From Strigops habroptila (taxonomy: Eukaryota; Chordata; Aves; Psittaciformes; Psittacidae), in assembly GCF_004027225.2 (NCBI RefSeq), contig NC_044282.2, positions 61,803,725 through 61,867,724 of the forward strand: a stretch of 64,000 nt of DNA, in the 5' to 3' direction. The position numbers and the translations under genes were made by a program. Positions 10,592-23,042 of this stretch are shown in pieces. The notes under the pieces are model-generated. The model was not told the DNA's origin. It saw only the letters and a program-made list of their open reading frames with translations, and made no database searches. How positions within the stretch are numbered: the first letter of the stretch is position 1; each line of letters starts with the position of its first letter.

Positions 10592-12900
10592 TGTGATGCA
10601 TGTTGGGCTCTGAACACACCATGTGATTGCTCAAAGACATTAAAGGCTAGAGTCAAACATGTTCAAGAGGGATGGGAGATGAGTAGCAGATAAAACAGCA
10701 GCTGGATGAGTATTGCGGGATGGGATATTTCAGGTACCACTGGTCAGGTATTGGCTGTTGGTAGACAGGTCTCAAGCAAGTCAAATGCAGGTTGACTTGC
10801 TTGAATAGGAACAATCCTAGTTTAGACCCTGGAGTTGAACCTCCCTCCCATATATTTCATTTGCTCAAGAGGTTGTGCAGAGGTCAACATCTGTGTGGGT
10901 GCTCCTGATGGATGCTGCTGGGACATCCAGAGCAGCAGTCCTGCCTCCCCTAGCCCCTGAACAGCAGCTATTTAACAAGATGAGCTGAAAAATAGCATCC
11001 TTCAGGCCAAGGAAATCAGAGCTGTGTAATAGTCTGTTTATCCCAGAGTCACCCCGCACACTGCCTAGAATGAGAGAAGAAGCCAACAGGAAACGTAATT
11101 AAAGCAAAAAGAGAGGATTTAGATCAAAATTGCCAATTTGGCTCCGATTTTCCACTTCCCCAACTGGAGAAATTCAGATCTGCAAGTCTGATCTGGACCA
11201 TTTATCAGGATGGCTTCTCTAAAGAGCAGGGCTCCCTGTCGCTTTCTCAGGTACAACCATGGCCAAAACAAAACTAGAGGTTATTGAAAGCATCTCCTGG
11301 AGGTGCAGCACCTGCCCTTCAAGCACATGAATTTCTACAGACCTGTGGATGAGGTGGTATTTTTAATTCTGCTCGGAGTAATGCCTTGGATTGCTTCCAA
11401 TTCCTGGTCAATCAAAAGCATCTCAGGGCTGTGTGGGGTTGAACATCTCAAGCAAAGGAGAAAAGCTCCTTGAGCAACCCCAGAAACGCTAAGGGAGGGC
11501 ACGTGGCAGAAAAGCCGGAGCAGGAGGCATGATGCAGCCGGTGAAGTTTGGGACTGACAGAATGACATTATGAAGAATATTCAGTTCCAGGATGAAGCAA
11601 AAAAGAAAAAAATACTGCAAAAACTTTACTAAAGATGATAATTGCTTTTATGAGAGCTGCCAAGGATCTGTTGGCAAGGGACTGAAAATGAGGCAGAATA
11701 AAAGAAGAAAGAGAGCAGTGCAGTGAAGAGATTAATAGTGGGAGTGATGCCTTTTCACATATAATTCTCCTTTTAAATTTACTGTTGGAAGGGGCTATAG
11801 TCTTTGACAGTGACACTTCCGAATTTGCTCTCCAAAGCAAGATTCAAAATTGCTTGCCCTTGCCACATCCTTAGGAGAAAGGTAAATAAAATTATCCCCC
11901 TTTGAACACAAGGTGGTGAGAGTGAAGCCTCAGTCAGATCCACAGATCGGGAATCTTCAAGGATTCGCACCAGTTACCATCATCTCCCAGTTTGCCCAGG
12001 AAAGCTTCCCCATCACTCCCAAGACTCAGTGACAGGCACGATGAAGAGCCAGGAGATGAATTGAGGAAACCTAAATTCCTGCTTCATGGTATGAGCCAAA
12101 CTCACACCAATTTCAGTGGAAAATGGGACCCCATGCACATCAGCAATATGCTCCCAAGGAGCCCTGTCCAGCATCTTCTGCGAACTGGCCCCAGTCATTC
12201 AGAGGGGCAGGGGAGTAGGAAATGCTGGATCTAGGAGCAAAACCCACTGCATGGACGTGATCTGTGGGAAGGTGGTAGATTTGATTTTCCCTATGCCATC
12301 TATGCCCCTATGAACCTGAGCAGTGTCATGGGCATGGCAGAGATTCGGTGGGCTCTGCATGTTTCCCTGTTCCTGGGTGACTTTGCTTGTCTTGGGTCTA
12401 ATTCATGTGAGAAGATTTTCGGCTCTGAGGTCCAAAATGCCTGACTGCACCAAGAGAGGTGCCACCACCACCGCTCCCTGCACAGGCACCCCAGCACCAG
12501 CCTCTGCTGGATGGCAGTGGATTAATGAGATTTTAACAGCAAGAGCCACAATACTACCCCCAAAATGAGAAAACTCATCTAAAGGCACAGCTCCACCTAC
12601 ATCAGCCCTCCTGAGTTCACCAGTGCCTTATTTTTCACACCCCTCAGTAAAGCAGGTGCTCCAGCAGGTCTCTGCCATAGGGAATTTTCTTGGGATAAAG
12701 TGTTTTGCCTCACATATTTATATTTCTAATTGCATAAACATATAAATGAGCCCAGTTTTTATTGCCCTGTATATACCAGCAACCAGCAACCCCTAAAATA
12801 CCAGCCAAGCTCTGGCTGTGGGGTTCATTAGCAGCACAAAGATTCATTCATAGCCATGCAATTTCCTTTTTAGAATAAAATTTCAGGATTTTCTTGTCAT
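10592..12900. other. intergenic unique sequence, no gene seen
   Basis: No convincing exon, repeat or RNA gene. Open frames of 60-90 codons occur at chance frequency. Confidence 0.5.
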
Positions 12901-12924
12901 TCTCCCATAGGTCACATAACTCGG

Positions 12925-13345
12925 AATACCACATGCCTGACGTCTTCAGTGACGACGACGGCTGCATCTTTCATCTGTTGTTTAACGGCGTCTGAGTCTG
13001 CTTATCTTGTTGTTATACCCAGCATGATGGTAGAGAAGGAGGATAAAAGAGAAACTACTCCATCCAAAGGGAAAATCTAAAATCAGAAGTCGTATAGACC
13101 ATTTCTAAGCTGCAGGATGATCCTTTTCCATTTCACTAATGATTTTAAATGGATGAGTTTTCTGGCCCAGGCATTAGTTATTAATGAAACAGCCCCATTC
13201 ATCTGCAAACGTGGTGATGCTGTGTTCAGTGTAGAGGATGGTGCAAGCGGATTGTACCGTTATCTCACATTTTGCTAATCCATGCCTAGATTACTAATGT
13301 AAATCAGGGCATTTCTCAGTTCTTTCTCCTTCTTAGGGCTCCAAG
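12925..13345. promoter_or_regulatory. possible conserved non-coding enhancer
   Basis: Called from composition alone. The stretch lacks repeats and ORFs but is dense in factor-type words: a CRE-like TGACGTC near 12,937, the block GGCATTAGTTATTAATGAAA near 13,170, and TTTGCTAATCC with GATTACTAATGTAAATCA near 13,270-13,305 (homeodomain and POU-like motifs). Such clustering is typical of developmental enhancers, but only cross-species alignment can show conservation. Confidence 0.25.
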
Positions 13346-13451
13346 GGGCAGCAACTCGTACAGAGTTAAGCTGACCCTGCTGACCTCCTTTTAACCATGA
13401 CACATATTTATTAACCATGATACACATTTTTTAATCATGATATACATACTT

Positions 13452-13745
13452 TTTACAAGGGCCTGTAGCAATAGGACAAGGGGTAATGGCTTTACACCAA
13501 CAGAGGGTAGATTTAGACTAGATATAAGAAATTGTTATATTCAGAGTGGTGAGGCCCTGGCACAGGTTGCCCAGAGAAGCTGTGGCTGCCCCATCCCTGG
13601 CAGTGTTCAAGGCCAGGTTGGACAGGGCTTGGAGCAAGCTGAGGTCTAGAGGAAGGTGTCCCTGCCTGTGGCAGGGGTTGGAACTGGATGAGCTTTGAGG
13701 TCCCTTCCGACCCAAATCATTCTGTGATTCAACTATCCTATGATT
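13452..13745 (+). mobile_element. CR1 LINE 3' fragment
   Basis: 5'-truncated CR1 with the usual 3' UTR and a degraded tail (ctgtgattcaactatcctatgat-like). More diverged than its neighbours, so probably older. Confidence 0.92.
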
Positions 13746-14984
13746 AGATTATGGAGAAAGGTCTGGCATAAAATTGTGACTCCTGCCTTGGCTCCTGGCT
13801 GTCACCCTTCACCCTCTCCAGACTATCTTTACACCATCTCAGGAGATAACACCCGCCTCCCAGTGGAGAAGCCCCATTGGGGTTGTGATGCCCAGTTTGG
13901 GAGATAGTGTTGCCTGTTCTCTAGCAGAGGCAACCCAAACCTTGGAGCTCTCCAAAGAGCAAATACCTTTTCAGAGCTGCAAAACCCAAAGGAGCCTCAC
14001 TTGGAGATGGCCATGCTGCTTGTTTTAGTGAAATATCAAGCCGTTTGACCTGTGAGGATGAAGCAGAGACTTGTGAACAAAACCTCTTGGAGATTTTACT
14101 AATGTGGGCTGAGTTATTAGCAGAAATCATGTCACCATACAGCCTTTCTTTTTATCAGTCCAGCATCTCTACTTCTGAGCTTTGCACCAGGTTTTTCTCC
14201 AACAAGGCAAAGCCTCAGTTTGCCTTTCCAGGGGATGAGGCACACCATGGGGTGCGGGCAGGTTGCTTCCTGGGGCAACTCCTCCTCCACCTTGCCGTGG
14301 GTCACTGTATTCCCTCACTCCTTCTCAGCATCCTTCCTCTTGCAGCGCGGCTGCTGATAGAGAGGCTGTGCAAATGCGTGTCTGCTCACTCGCTACTGGG
14401 TGAATTTCCTGTGTTTTTTACAAAAATGTATATCTATTTATGGGTAATCCAGGTAGATTTTTCCTGCTTTGCCTTCTCTGTAGTTACCTGCAGAGCATCA
14501 GCTCCCCTGCAGAGAGGACCAGATGGAAATCACTGCATTTTGCTCCTCCTGCTTATGTTAACTTTGATAAGGCTGGCTATGAAATAAAGGGTTATCCTTT
14601 ACCAGATGGTGCCTGCAGGTTGCTGCTCCCCTCTGCCCTGGGACCTGTGGTCCCGGCCCTGCAGCACTCCCCAGGGAGCACCCTCGGGGCTGCACTGGTG
14701 CTGCCTGCAGCATAGCACCCAACACCGTCTCCATGCAGGGCTGGGGTCCTCCCCCTTCCCAGCTTGCACTTATGATTTATTACAGTGGCTCTTTCATCTA
14801 CAGAAATCAGTGAAATTCATGGTTGTGTGGGCAAACTATCTGCTGCTAGGTCCAGCTCTCCCCAGCTCTTCTGCACGGAGCTGCAGAAACTGGAGCTTCA
14901 TTTTGCACCTAAAAAATTACATTTGTCATTACAGCTGCCAAGGAAAAGCAAGAAAAGTGAGAAAAATAAGGAGGAAAGAAAGAC
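13746..14984. other. intergenic sequence with one chance-length open frame
   Basis: A plus-strand frame at 14,045-14,587 is open for 180 codons (160 from the first ATG), but its hydrophobic, cysteine-rich translation matches nothing I recognise and it has no splice support. No repeat tail is present. Confidence 0.4.
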
Positions 14985-15171
14985 ATCTTTAACAGTGGGC
15001 ACAATCAATCACTGCAACAACTTCCCCGCGGCAGGGGTAGAGTCCCCACTGATGGAGGTTTTCAAGATACAATGGGACAGGGTGCTAGACAATCTCATCT
15101 AAGCTCTCTTTCCCTGGATCAGGTAGTCTTTACAGGTCCCCTCCAGCCTGGGCTGTTCTGTGGACCTATGA
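14985..15171 (+). mobile_element. old CR1 fragment of a different subfamily
   Basis: Contains the CR1 3' segment 'ggaggttttcaaga...gggacagggtgctagacaatctcatct' and ends in the 'ggtcccctccagcctgggct' block. It differs clearly from the young-looking copies and has no intact tail, so it is an older subfamily. Confidence 0.75.
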
Positions 15172-17162
15172 CCTCCTAAGCATGAATTTGTCTAAGCCGA
15201 GCCCTTGCGTCATAATTCAGCCTCTAGCAGAGCTCCAGTCAAGTATTCACAAACTACACTCTTGGCAAGCCAGGATTTACATTAATTCTATACTAATATG
15301 AGGTTTGCATCAATTTAACTGTATCAGCTGTGCTAATGCCAAAGTCCTCTGTCCTGGTAGGGTCTGCTCAGCAGTGCTGATGGTCTGAAACAGTGGCTTT
15401 GGCAAAACTTTGAATCATCCCCATTTAATTGTGCAGCCTAACAGTTCTAAACCCAACGACTCAAGTCAGTACTATCAGCCAATTTGGCAGATACCACAAT
15501 ATTAACTTCAGGAAAGGAGGGAAGATTAAGGAATTTCAGCAAAAGCAGGAAAGCTCAGTGAAAGTAGCAGAAAGCAAAGAGCTGTGTCTGAAAGAGCACT
15601 TGAAGTGCTGTGTTTCTGCAAGGAAACAAAATGGATTTGGGCATGAAAAGCTGAAAGTAGCTTTTATACAATAAGCCACCTGCTGCCAAGTTTTCTATAT
15701 CTCTTTTCACTTGTCATCCATTGATTTGGATCTTAGGGACAATATTTTATCTCCTGAACCTGCTCCCAGCGATTTTATGTTTGAGGAAGGTCCTATAGGC
15801 TTTGGTGGGAGAGAATCAGACCTTCCAGGAGAAAACACTTATTTTATGTTCTTCTAAGGCACTGTGTCAGCATACACCCATAAGACAAAGAAAAGCAATA
15901 CATAGGATTACCAAGAGAGGGAAAATTGAATGTCATCTTCCTCTGACCTTCAGTTCCGTCTTCAAGTCAGCTGCATGTTTGGAAAGGCTGCTACAATCAG
16001 GTGGCAAAGATATTGGTGCAGTTTGCCTGTGTATGCTTACAGAGGAGGTTTGAGGCAAGCCAGGCTCTCTGCCTCCCTTGCTGGCTTGTTTCCACTCAGA
16101 ATTCAGCAACTGGAGAACTATTATTGGATATTTCATACATAGCAGATGGCTCTGCATTTGCTGAATCCTAAATGAAAATCACTAAGCCAGCAAGAAAATA
16201 ATATTCCATTTTTCACTGTCCTTGGACTTGCTCTGGTCTCTCTGGGAAGAAAGCAGAGCTTCCCCAGGGAGGCCAGCCACACAATTTGGGAAGTGCTGTG
16301 ACTATAAGAACAAAAGGGATGGAAGAAATAGTAAGTATTTCTCTGAAGTGAAATGTTAGATTAATTTGTCATCTGCATGGGCAGAGAGAGTGCTGCATGG
16401 CTGTAGCAGCAGTAGTTCTCTGATGTAGAAGATCAAGTACAAAGATGAGAAATCAAACCTCTAAGGGAACAGGGAGGCAGAGTTAAAAAAACCCAAAAAA
16501 CCAACAAAAAAGAACCTGAGACGTGCCAGGAAGAAATCCTGACACAGAGAAAAATCTCTTCACTGAGCTACAGAGCAACATTCTGATGCCAGGATCTTAA
16601 AGCACTATGCAAATACAAATAAAACCTTGTAATCTGGTACTTCAGTAAGTATTGTTATCCTCAGTTCCATCAGTGAGGACATAGACACAGGCAAGTTTGG
16701 TGACTTTCTCAGACTTCCAAGTCACATTTGCAGCATAGCTGTGCCCACAGTTCCCATCCACAGCTCCCAGCTCTGTCCTTCCAACACAAAACCTGCCCGG
16801 TTTCTGCAAGCAGGTTCCTCAGCTCTTCACAGCAAGAAAATGCCAGAAGGCTCCTCCCAGGACAGTCTCTTCCCTCCTTTGCTGAACAAAACACAAAGAA
16901 CCTCTTCCCCTCTCAGCATATACACACATGTAAATGGTTATGGGGAAATCCTGGCGGCCCAAACCCTGTAATCTTAATTTAGGGAATATCCTCTGGCATG
17001 ACTCTCTAGCACCAGAATTTCCCAAATTATCCAAGATGTTTATCAAGATGGTTTCAATGGTTGCACAAAACTTTGGGGCAAAGAAACATTCAATAGATGG
17101 ACATTTCCAACTGTACAGTGCTGGTTTTATAATCCATATTTTGTATGATATTTTCTAGTCTA
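15172..17162. other. intergenic unique sequence, no gene seen
   Basis: No feature supported beyond an A-rich patch at about 16,485-16,515. Confidence 0.5.
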
Positions 17163-17222
17163 TTCATTCAATCATTTAGATTGGAAAACACCTTTAAGAT
17201 CACTGAGTCCAAACATAACTAA
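17163..17222 (-). mobile_element. short old CR1 3' end
   Basis: The string 'atcatttagattggaaaaca', followed by 'cctttaagatcactgagtcc', is the reverse complement of the terminal part of older CR1 subfamilies. About 60 bp remain. Confidence 0.65.
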
Positions 17223-18167
17223 GTTTTATTTTGCAGCCATGAGGGTGCACTTTCCCACACGGAGGTGTCATATCAGTAATGGAAGTGCATCAACCTTCCC
17301 TACACTATTTTCTCTGTCTTTTCAACCAGGTAAACCCTGCAAAATCGGTCTGCACAGAGTAAAGTTATGCTTTCTAAGAAGCCAATCAACAACTATAAAC
17401 CAGCATTCATGGCCCCTTGGCAGATCTTCCCAGCAGTGGGGTTAACTGAGCCAGCTTTTCAGAAGGAGAAAGAGGACGATGTGCCACTTCCAAGAGCATC
17501 TCACCTCCTCCCAGTCTGCTGTTGGTAGTGCTACTTGATTTGTTTGCAATGGCAGAGCCAAAACCACTAATAAAACTTGTATTCAAAAAATTGAATAAAG
17601 AAGTGGAAAGTCTTCATAAAATAAAGAATCGCTTTATGGCCCCTTTGGGTTTTCTTTCTTTTTGTTTTCCACTTCTTTGTGGAGAATGTTCTCCATGAGA
17701 TGCAGTTCTTTTCTGACTGACCTTTAATTCTTCTGATTTCTCACTATTCCTTTTCTCTGCTCTCTTTCACTTCTGTCCTCCTTCATGTGTCTACCAACAC
17801 AGTGCCCAAATGCCTCCCAATCATTTCTGTATCCATCTTTACAACACACCCCCATGGAAGAGAAATTCTCTTACCACCATTTTGCAGGTGTGCAACTTGG
17901 AGGAACTGAGGCAGGGATTTGTGTCCTCTGGTGTGGAGATACCTGGTGGTGGACTGGAAATTAGAGACTTGGCTGTACAGGTTTCTCTGGGAACCCATGG
18001 GAAGACCCCAAGAGGGCAGCTTGTCCAGGGGCTCTTGACATTGAAGGTGAATGGGACAACTTGCTTAGGAAGCCTTGGTGCCACAGTGAGTGCTAAAACG
18101 GGATGGGATAGATCCAGGCATATGCACTACCTCAGGTAACACAGAGTTTCTGCCCTTAAATGAACAC
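17223..18167. other. intergenic unique sequence, no gene seen
   Basis: A plus frame at 17,810-18,139 runs into the following CR1 and is not supported as a gene. No other feature. Confidence 0.45.
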
Positions 18168-18278
18168 ACAGAATCATGGAATCATGGAGTGGTCTGGACT
18201 GGAAGGAAGCTTAAAGAGCATCTAGTTCCAAGCCCCCTGCGATGGGCAGGGACACCTTCCACTAGACCACGTTGCTCA
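18168..18278 (-). mobile_element. short CR1 3' end
   Basis: Reverse-strand CR1 tail and 3' UTR (agaatcatggaatcatgg onward) ending at 'gttgctcaac'. A severely 5'-truncated insertion of about 110 bp. Confidence 0.9.
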
Positions 18279-20100
18279 ACATGATCTCCAGTTTCTCCTC
18301 TCCCTCCTTATTCTTATGGTTCTTACAATCTGACTTTATTTCTTTATCTTCCTCTCTGTTGCAGTCATTCCCCTTCAATATGGACATCACCTGCCTCTTT
18401 CTGAATTCCCATTTCCTTGGCTTTCCCTTTCTCTTGCTCTCCCAACAGGTCACCTGCACACTTGCGTCTCAGCACAGCACTGGCTCCCTGAAGCCATCAG
18501 TGGGGCAACAGCCAGGGAGCTGGAGTCCTGCATTGAAAAGCTGTTAGGAGACTGAAAACAAAGAGTAAAACTAAAAAGTTGGTTTGCATCTTGATTACAA
18601 AGCTAACATCAGTGCTGTTTAGGATTCTGCAGTGTGTCTAGTTGCTAAGGCATTTATTAAAAGCCTGATTGGGAGAGGTGCAGTAAAGATAGGATTTGCA
18701 GATGAGGCTCAGTTTGGCAGTGTCTAGAGAAAACACAGACATTTCTCAAAGGAAGCAATGCAAATCAAAACAGCAGCAACATGGTGGCAGGTTGCGTTGG
18801 TGAGAACTGCAATGGAATATGCACTGGGAGAAAAACTATTCCTCAGCTACATCTTTCAGGAAAAGGACAAGCACATCATTGTAGACAGATCTGTGAAGAG
18901 CTGTGCGCTGTAAGCGATTTAGAAAACAAGCAAGCAAATTCTTCAGTTACAGAAAAGATAGTATGTAGAGGAATCGTATATAGCAGCTTTGTGGAAATTC
19001 ACAGCTGCGTGTCTCTAATCCTGGCTCAATCAGGGTATTGCAGAATGGGAAGGGATTCAGAGCTGCTCACGGCAACGAGCATGATCCTCCTAACAATATT
19101 AAATAGCATGTTAGGGCAAACTGATGCTATTTCATTATGAGATGAGGAGAACAAAAGCTGACGTTTAGGCCCAAATAGGACAATTACAGGATGCAAGGCT
19201 AACCGCAGGCAGCTTTGGGTGGCCAACCCATAAACTAACTTCATAGAAAGATTTCTTGCTGACTGCCAGTTTGCTGAGCTTTGGTTCCTCACCATACTTG
19301 TTGCCACTCAGTTGTAAGTTTATGCAAGGGATCCCATACTGTACAGTCTTGACTGTACCACAGGGTGAACACTGCTTGTGTTTTACCTCTAAATCTGCGT
19401 TAGAGACACTATGCACACATTTCACTCTGGGGTGTCAGCTATATGGTGTGACCCCTACCAAAGGGAATGCAGAGAAACAACATAAAGAGAGGTCCCATCT
19501 CCTCTGTCATGTGTCTGAGAACCATTAACTACTAGCTGGTGCCATGCACAAGTAGTTATTCCCTCAGTGGGAGCACAACATCTTTCAGATTGTATTTAGT
19601 AGGACCTATTTGACTCCATTTTCACAGTGTGTTTCTAAATCTGTTAGTATACTGTCACCAAACTATTGAGCTTTAATATTGACTAGCCACAGTGACTGAT
19701 AAATCATCTGAGGTAATGCGAGTGCAGTTTGCCCAGACATACCTTTTCTGGCAGTCAGGTTTTGATTTCTACTTTGTATGCATAATACCTTAGCACACAT
19801 CTCTTAATAATGTGGTCCCATTTCATTTCCAGGATTGGAACTTAAATCAACCTGGACATCAGTTTTTATGTAATGTATATTTATGGCGATAGGTATTTTT
19901 GAGGTAAGAGGCCATTACTGAGAGAGCCTACTAAGCCATCAGTAGTCTCAATGGAAAATAGTTATATGTGGGAACAAGCTGTAGTCCTTAATGCTAAAAA
20001 TATACTCCAGTTTTAATCTCTTTTTATTGTAAAAATACACACAATTCTATTGCTTTTGGTCCATATTTTTGACCCCAATATGACTTAATTAACTTTTCAT
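18279..20100. other. intergenic unique sequence, no gene seen
   Basis: No exon, repeat or RNA gene recognised. Confidence 0.5.
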
Positions 20101-21350
20101 TTGATTCCTCAATTTGATATTCCCTGTCAGTGAACACGATGTGTGGTACCCCCTGATATAGGCAGTTCTTGGTTAGAGTTTCTATACCGAAGGAGTTAAA
20201 AAGTCAGCTCATAAAACACTATCGCTTAGCCCTCTCACAATGTTGTATACCATTACACCCAGCCCAGTCATGAGCCCATGCTGTAAATATTTCCTTTACT
20301 TAGAGGCCACATTTTTGCTGGACTTTGCCATCAAAAAGAAATACCAAAATACTTTTTGTGATGCAACAGCGGGGCATGTCACTGCCTTGTTACCACTGAG
20401 GGGAAGTCTTGTATTGCTAAATCTACAGGTTTCTTTTGCTCAGGAAGGATCCCCAATTTCAAAAGGAGAAAGCCATGATCCAAGTGTGTCTCATTCCTGG
20501 CTTAGTTACCATTGTAGTCTGGGATTTTACATTCGCAGGTTGTGGTATTCTCCAACTACATGTCTCAGGTTGCTTAGATATCCAAGCTCTGTTATAATTC
20601 CTCTCATTTATACCAATTTTCAACCAGTTGGAATAGGGATAACTTCTCCAAGTTAGTTTATTACCACCTTTAATCTCAAAATTGTACCTTGTGAACTCAG
20701 AAGCTGTAGCATCCTGAAGTATTAACAATGTTAGTGATCCATTGCAACAACTTTCCCTTGTCTTCAAAGCTGTGGAAGGGGTTACAATTATCCATATGAG
20801 GAGGCACCTGCACCAACAGAAACAGAGTTTCTCATGTTTGACACAGGAATTGCTTTCAAATTTTCCCTGCCCTTGCCCTGTTCCCATTCCTTTCTCTCTT
20901 GTAACTCGGCCACAGCAGTTGACCAACAAGGAAAGACATTAAATATACACAAATGGTGAAAGAAAAGCAACCAAAGCAGAGAAACCCAGCATTTTATACT
21001 CAGTGACTTTTCATTCTTCTTCCACGCTACTTGTGGAGGATAAAATGGAGAAAATCTTGCTCGCAATCTATAAATTTCAGGTTGTGTCAAGGGTGTTCAT
21101 ATTTCGTTTGTACTTTGTGATCTGAAATGGCAAAGAATTCATCCCCTTTAACTACAAGCACCACTTCCCATTCATCCTGCGTTCTGTACTGCCGAAGCAC
21201 CACTTTTACCTCTTTCTTCTTGACTGCTTCTCCTGTTTTTTCTTGCATTTCTAATCACTTCTGGTGCATCTGTTATCCAGGTTAACGCATCTGCCTCGGC
21301 AGGGGTCTGTGGTACAACTGAGAACCTAATTAACTGCAGAGGACTTCATG
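20100..21350 (-). mobile_element. probable decayed endogenous retrovirus coding remnant
   Basis: On the minus strand the DNA looks like frameshifted ancient coding sequence. Between about 21,310 and 21,090 two open stretches of some 30 and 40 codons, offset by one base, together look like the end of a pol-type frame. The second ends at a TGA at 21,087-21,089. It is followed by a frame (21,090-20,788) with a strongly hydrophobic leader-like segment, as at an env start. A further frame (20,929-20,459) contains several cysteines and aromatic residues. No intact gene remains: several stops and frameshifts break it and it cannot be functional. The retroviral assignment comes from the layout and general sequence feel, not from a search; another old coding relic is possible. 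Confidence 0.35.
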
Positions 21351-22825
21351 GAGGCCAGGAGCGTAGCAGACCCCAGGCAGGCTGAGACATTTTTGAAGAT
21401 AACAAGGTAGCCAGGACCCTTGCAGTGAGGGCCAACAAAGTTTTTTTGGAAAAAAAAAAATATATTTTCTCTTCCACCTCATGCTTGAAGGTGCAATACC
21501 ACTGCTAACAGTTAGTTGATGGGAAAGATGTTGTGTTAAACCTTTGGTGACAGGGAGAGATGCAATAGATACCTGGTGATTGCCACGGTGATATCCACAC
21601 CGTTAGTGGGAGGGATGATGGTGGCACCACTCGAGATCCCCAGTTACCATGAAATTGCTACTGTGGCATCAACCTTCTTCTTCTCTTCCTAATGCGCTGA
21701 GGGGAGGGAGATGGAAGCTAGGTGTAAGAGCAGGAATCGAGTGTTACGTGCTGTTGGAAACAATGGGGTGAAGCAGACAGACTGACAAGGTCCGTCCAAT
21801 GGCGGCAGGTCTTGTGTGCCTCATGGAACTGCTCATGGGTTTAAAAGTAAGCACTTAAATGCCTATTGGCTGCACAAGGGCTTTAGTGCTCTTCAAACTA
21901 GTGAAGCAGATGATACTTCAAAGGCATTAAAACCAGGTTAAGGAAAAGTATTTCACAGACTGAGTAGATATTTGAATAAAACTGTCAGCCTTTACGTGCA
22001 GATGAGGAAATAGAGGGGGCTCTCAGTGGGATCATCTCTATAGGGTTAGACAATAGCTCTGCTTTATTCCCTCTTCAGCACTTGGTCTCCCTGGCGCAAC
22101 TGCCAAAAAAGGACAAGTTATACCAACTCTGAGGGGAGTTACCATTCCACTTACCAACAGACTGAAAAAAGCAATTCTTTTTTACACAGGCCACCTAGAA
22201 ACTAACAACAAAAAAATACAGTCAAGAAAGAATGAGAAAATACTTTCTTTTCATTAGTCGGTATTAGCTGATTAGCTGGGCATGTTCTAAGGGGGCTGAA
22301 TAGCAGATAGAGGCAAATGCAGGCACTGATAATGATGTGGTCCGACCCAGCACAGCTGACCTGTGCAAGGGCTTGGTACCATCACCAGGCTGAAAGGAGT
22401 TGGTTAACTCTTACCCCTTTGTCATCTAGAAGCAACTCCTTCACATCTGATTTCATGAGTCCACTTTAAAGGGCTCTGAAGCATGTTTAAATGCATTTAG
22501 AATACATTTTACTTCTGTGATTAGTAATACTTGAGATGACTAAAACTGAAAAAGTGTATTTTCCCACCACCCCCCCCTTTTTTTTAGCCTTTTGCTCAGA
22601 TGAGGTAGCGAAATGAGGTTACATGATTTCCCTTTAGAGTTTATAATCAGCAATGCTATTATAATAATCTACATTTAGTTCCACTTTCTGTTTCTTAAAT
22701 GCTAGTACAATGCAGCAGCGTTTTGATTGCAGGCTCAGGAAGACATTTCAAAAGCCAACAAATGTGATCACCACAATTTTTTTGGTTAATCTTATTCTTT
22801 TCAAATGTCATTAAATATTTCTACC
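21351..22825. other. unique sequence between the retroviral-like relic and the LTR
   Basis: No feature supported. It could hold further eroded internal retroviral sequence, but I recognise none. Confidence 0.35.
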
Positions 22826-22830
22826 AACAT

Positions 22831-23037
22831 TGTTGTGGTTTAACCCCAGCACGCAACTAAGTACCACGCAGCTGCTCACTCACACCCCGCCCCTGGTGGG
22901 ATGGGGAGGAGAATGGGGGGGGGGGGAAAGGTAAAACTCCTGGGTTGAGATAAGAACAGTTTAATAATTGAAATAAAGTAAGCACTGTACCTGCTACTAA
23001 GAAGAAAATTAACTCTATCCCAACCAAAAGCAGGGCA
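22831..23037 (-). mobile_element. short solo LTR with 5-bp target-site duplication
   Basis: A 207-bp element starts TG and ends CA and is flanked by AACAT on both sides (22,826-22,830 and 23,038-23,042), a perfect 5-bp duplication. The plus strand opens with a segment (TGTGGTTTAACCCC...) that I recognise as the end of an abundant avian LTR, and closes with the complement of that LTR's start (TGCCCTGCTTTTGGTTGGG on the minus strand). The element therefore lies in minus orientation. The full LTR type is several hundred bases long, so most of the middle is missing. It has a G12 tract at 22,915-22,926 and an ATTAAA on the minus strand. The matching duplication on both sides shows it is a self-contained insertion, not the 5' LTR of the relic at 20-21 kb. 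Confidence 0.75.
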
Positions 23038-23042
23038 AACAT

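Noticed and set aside
14045..14587. 180-codon plus-strand frame
   Set aside because: It opens with a non-ATG codon (first ATG near 14,102), has no splice or family support and no recognisable domain. It may be chance.
22857..23042. 61-codon minus-strand frame
   Set aside because: It lies almost entirely within the short LTR and its flanking duplication.
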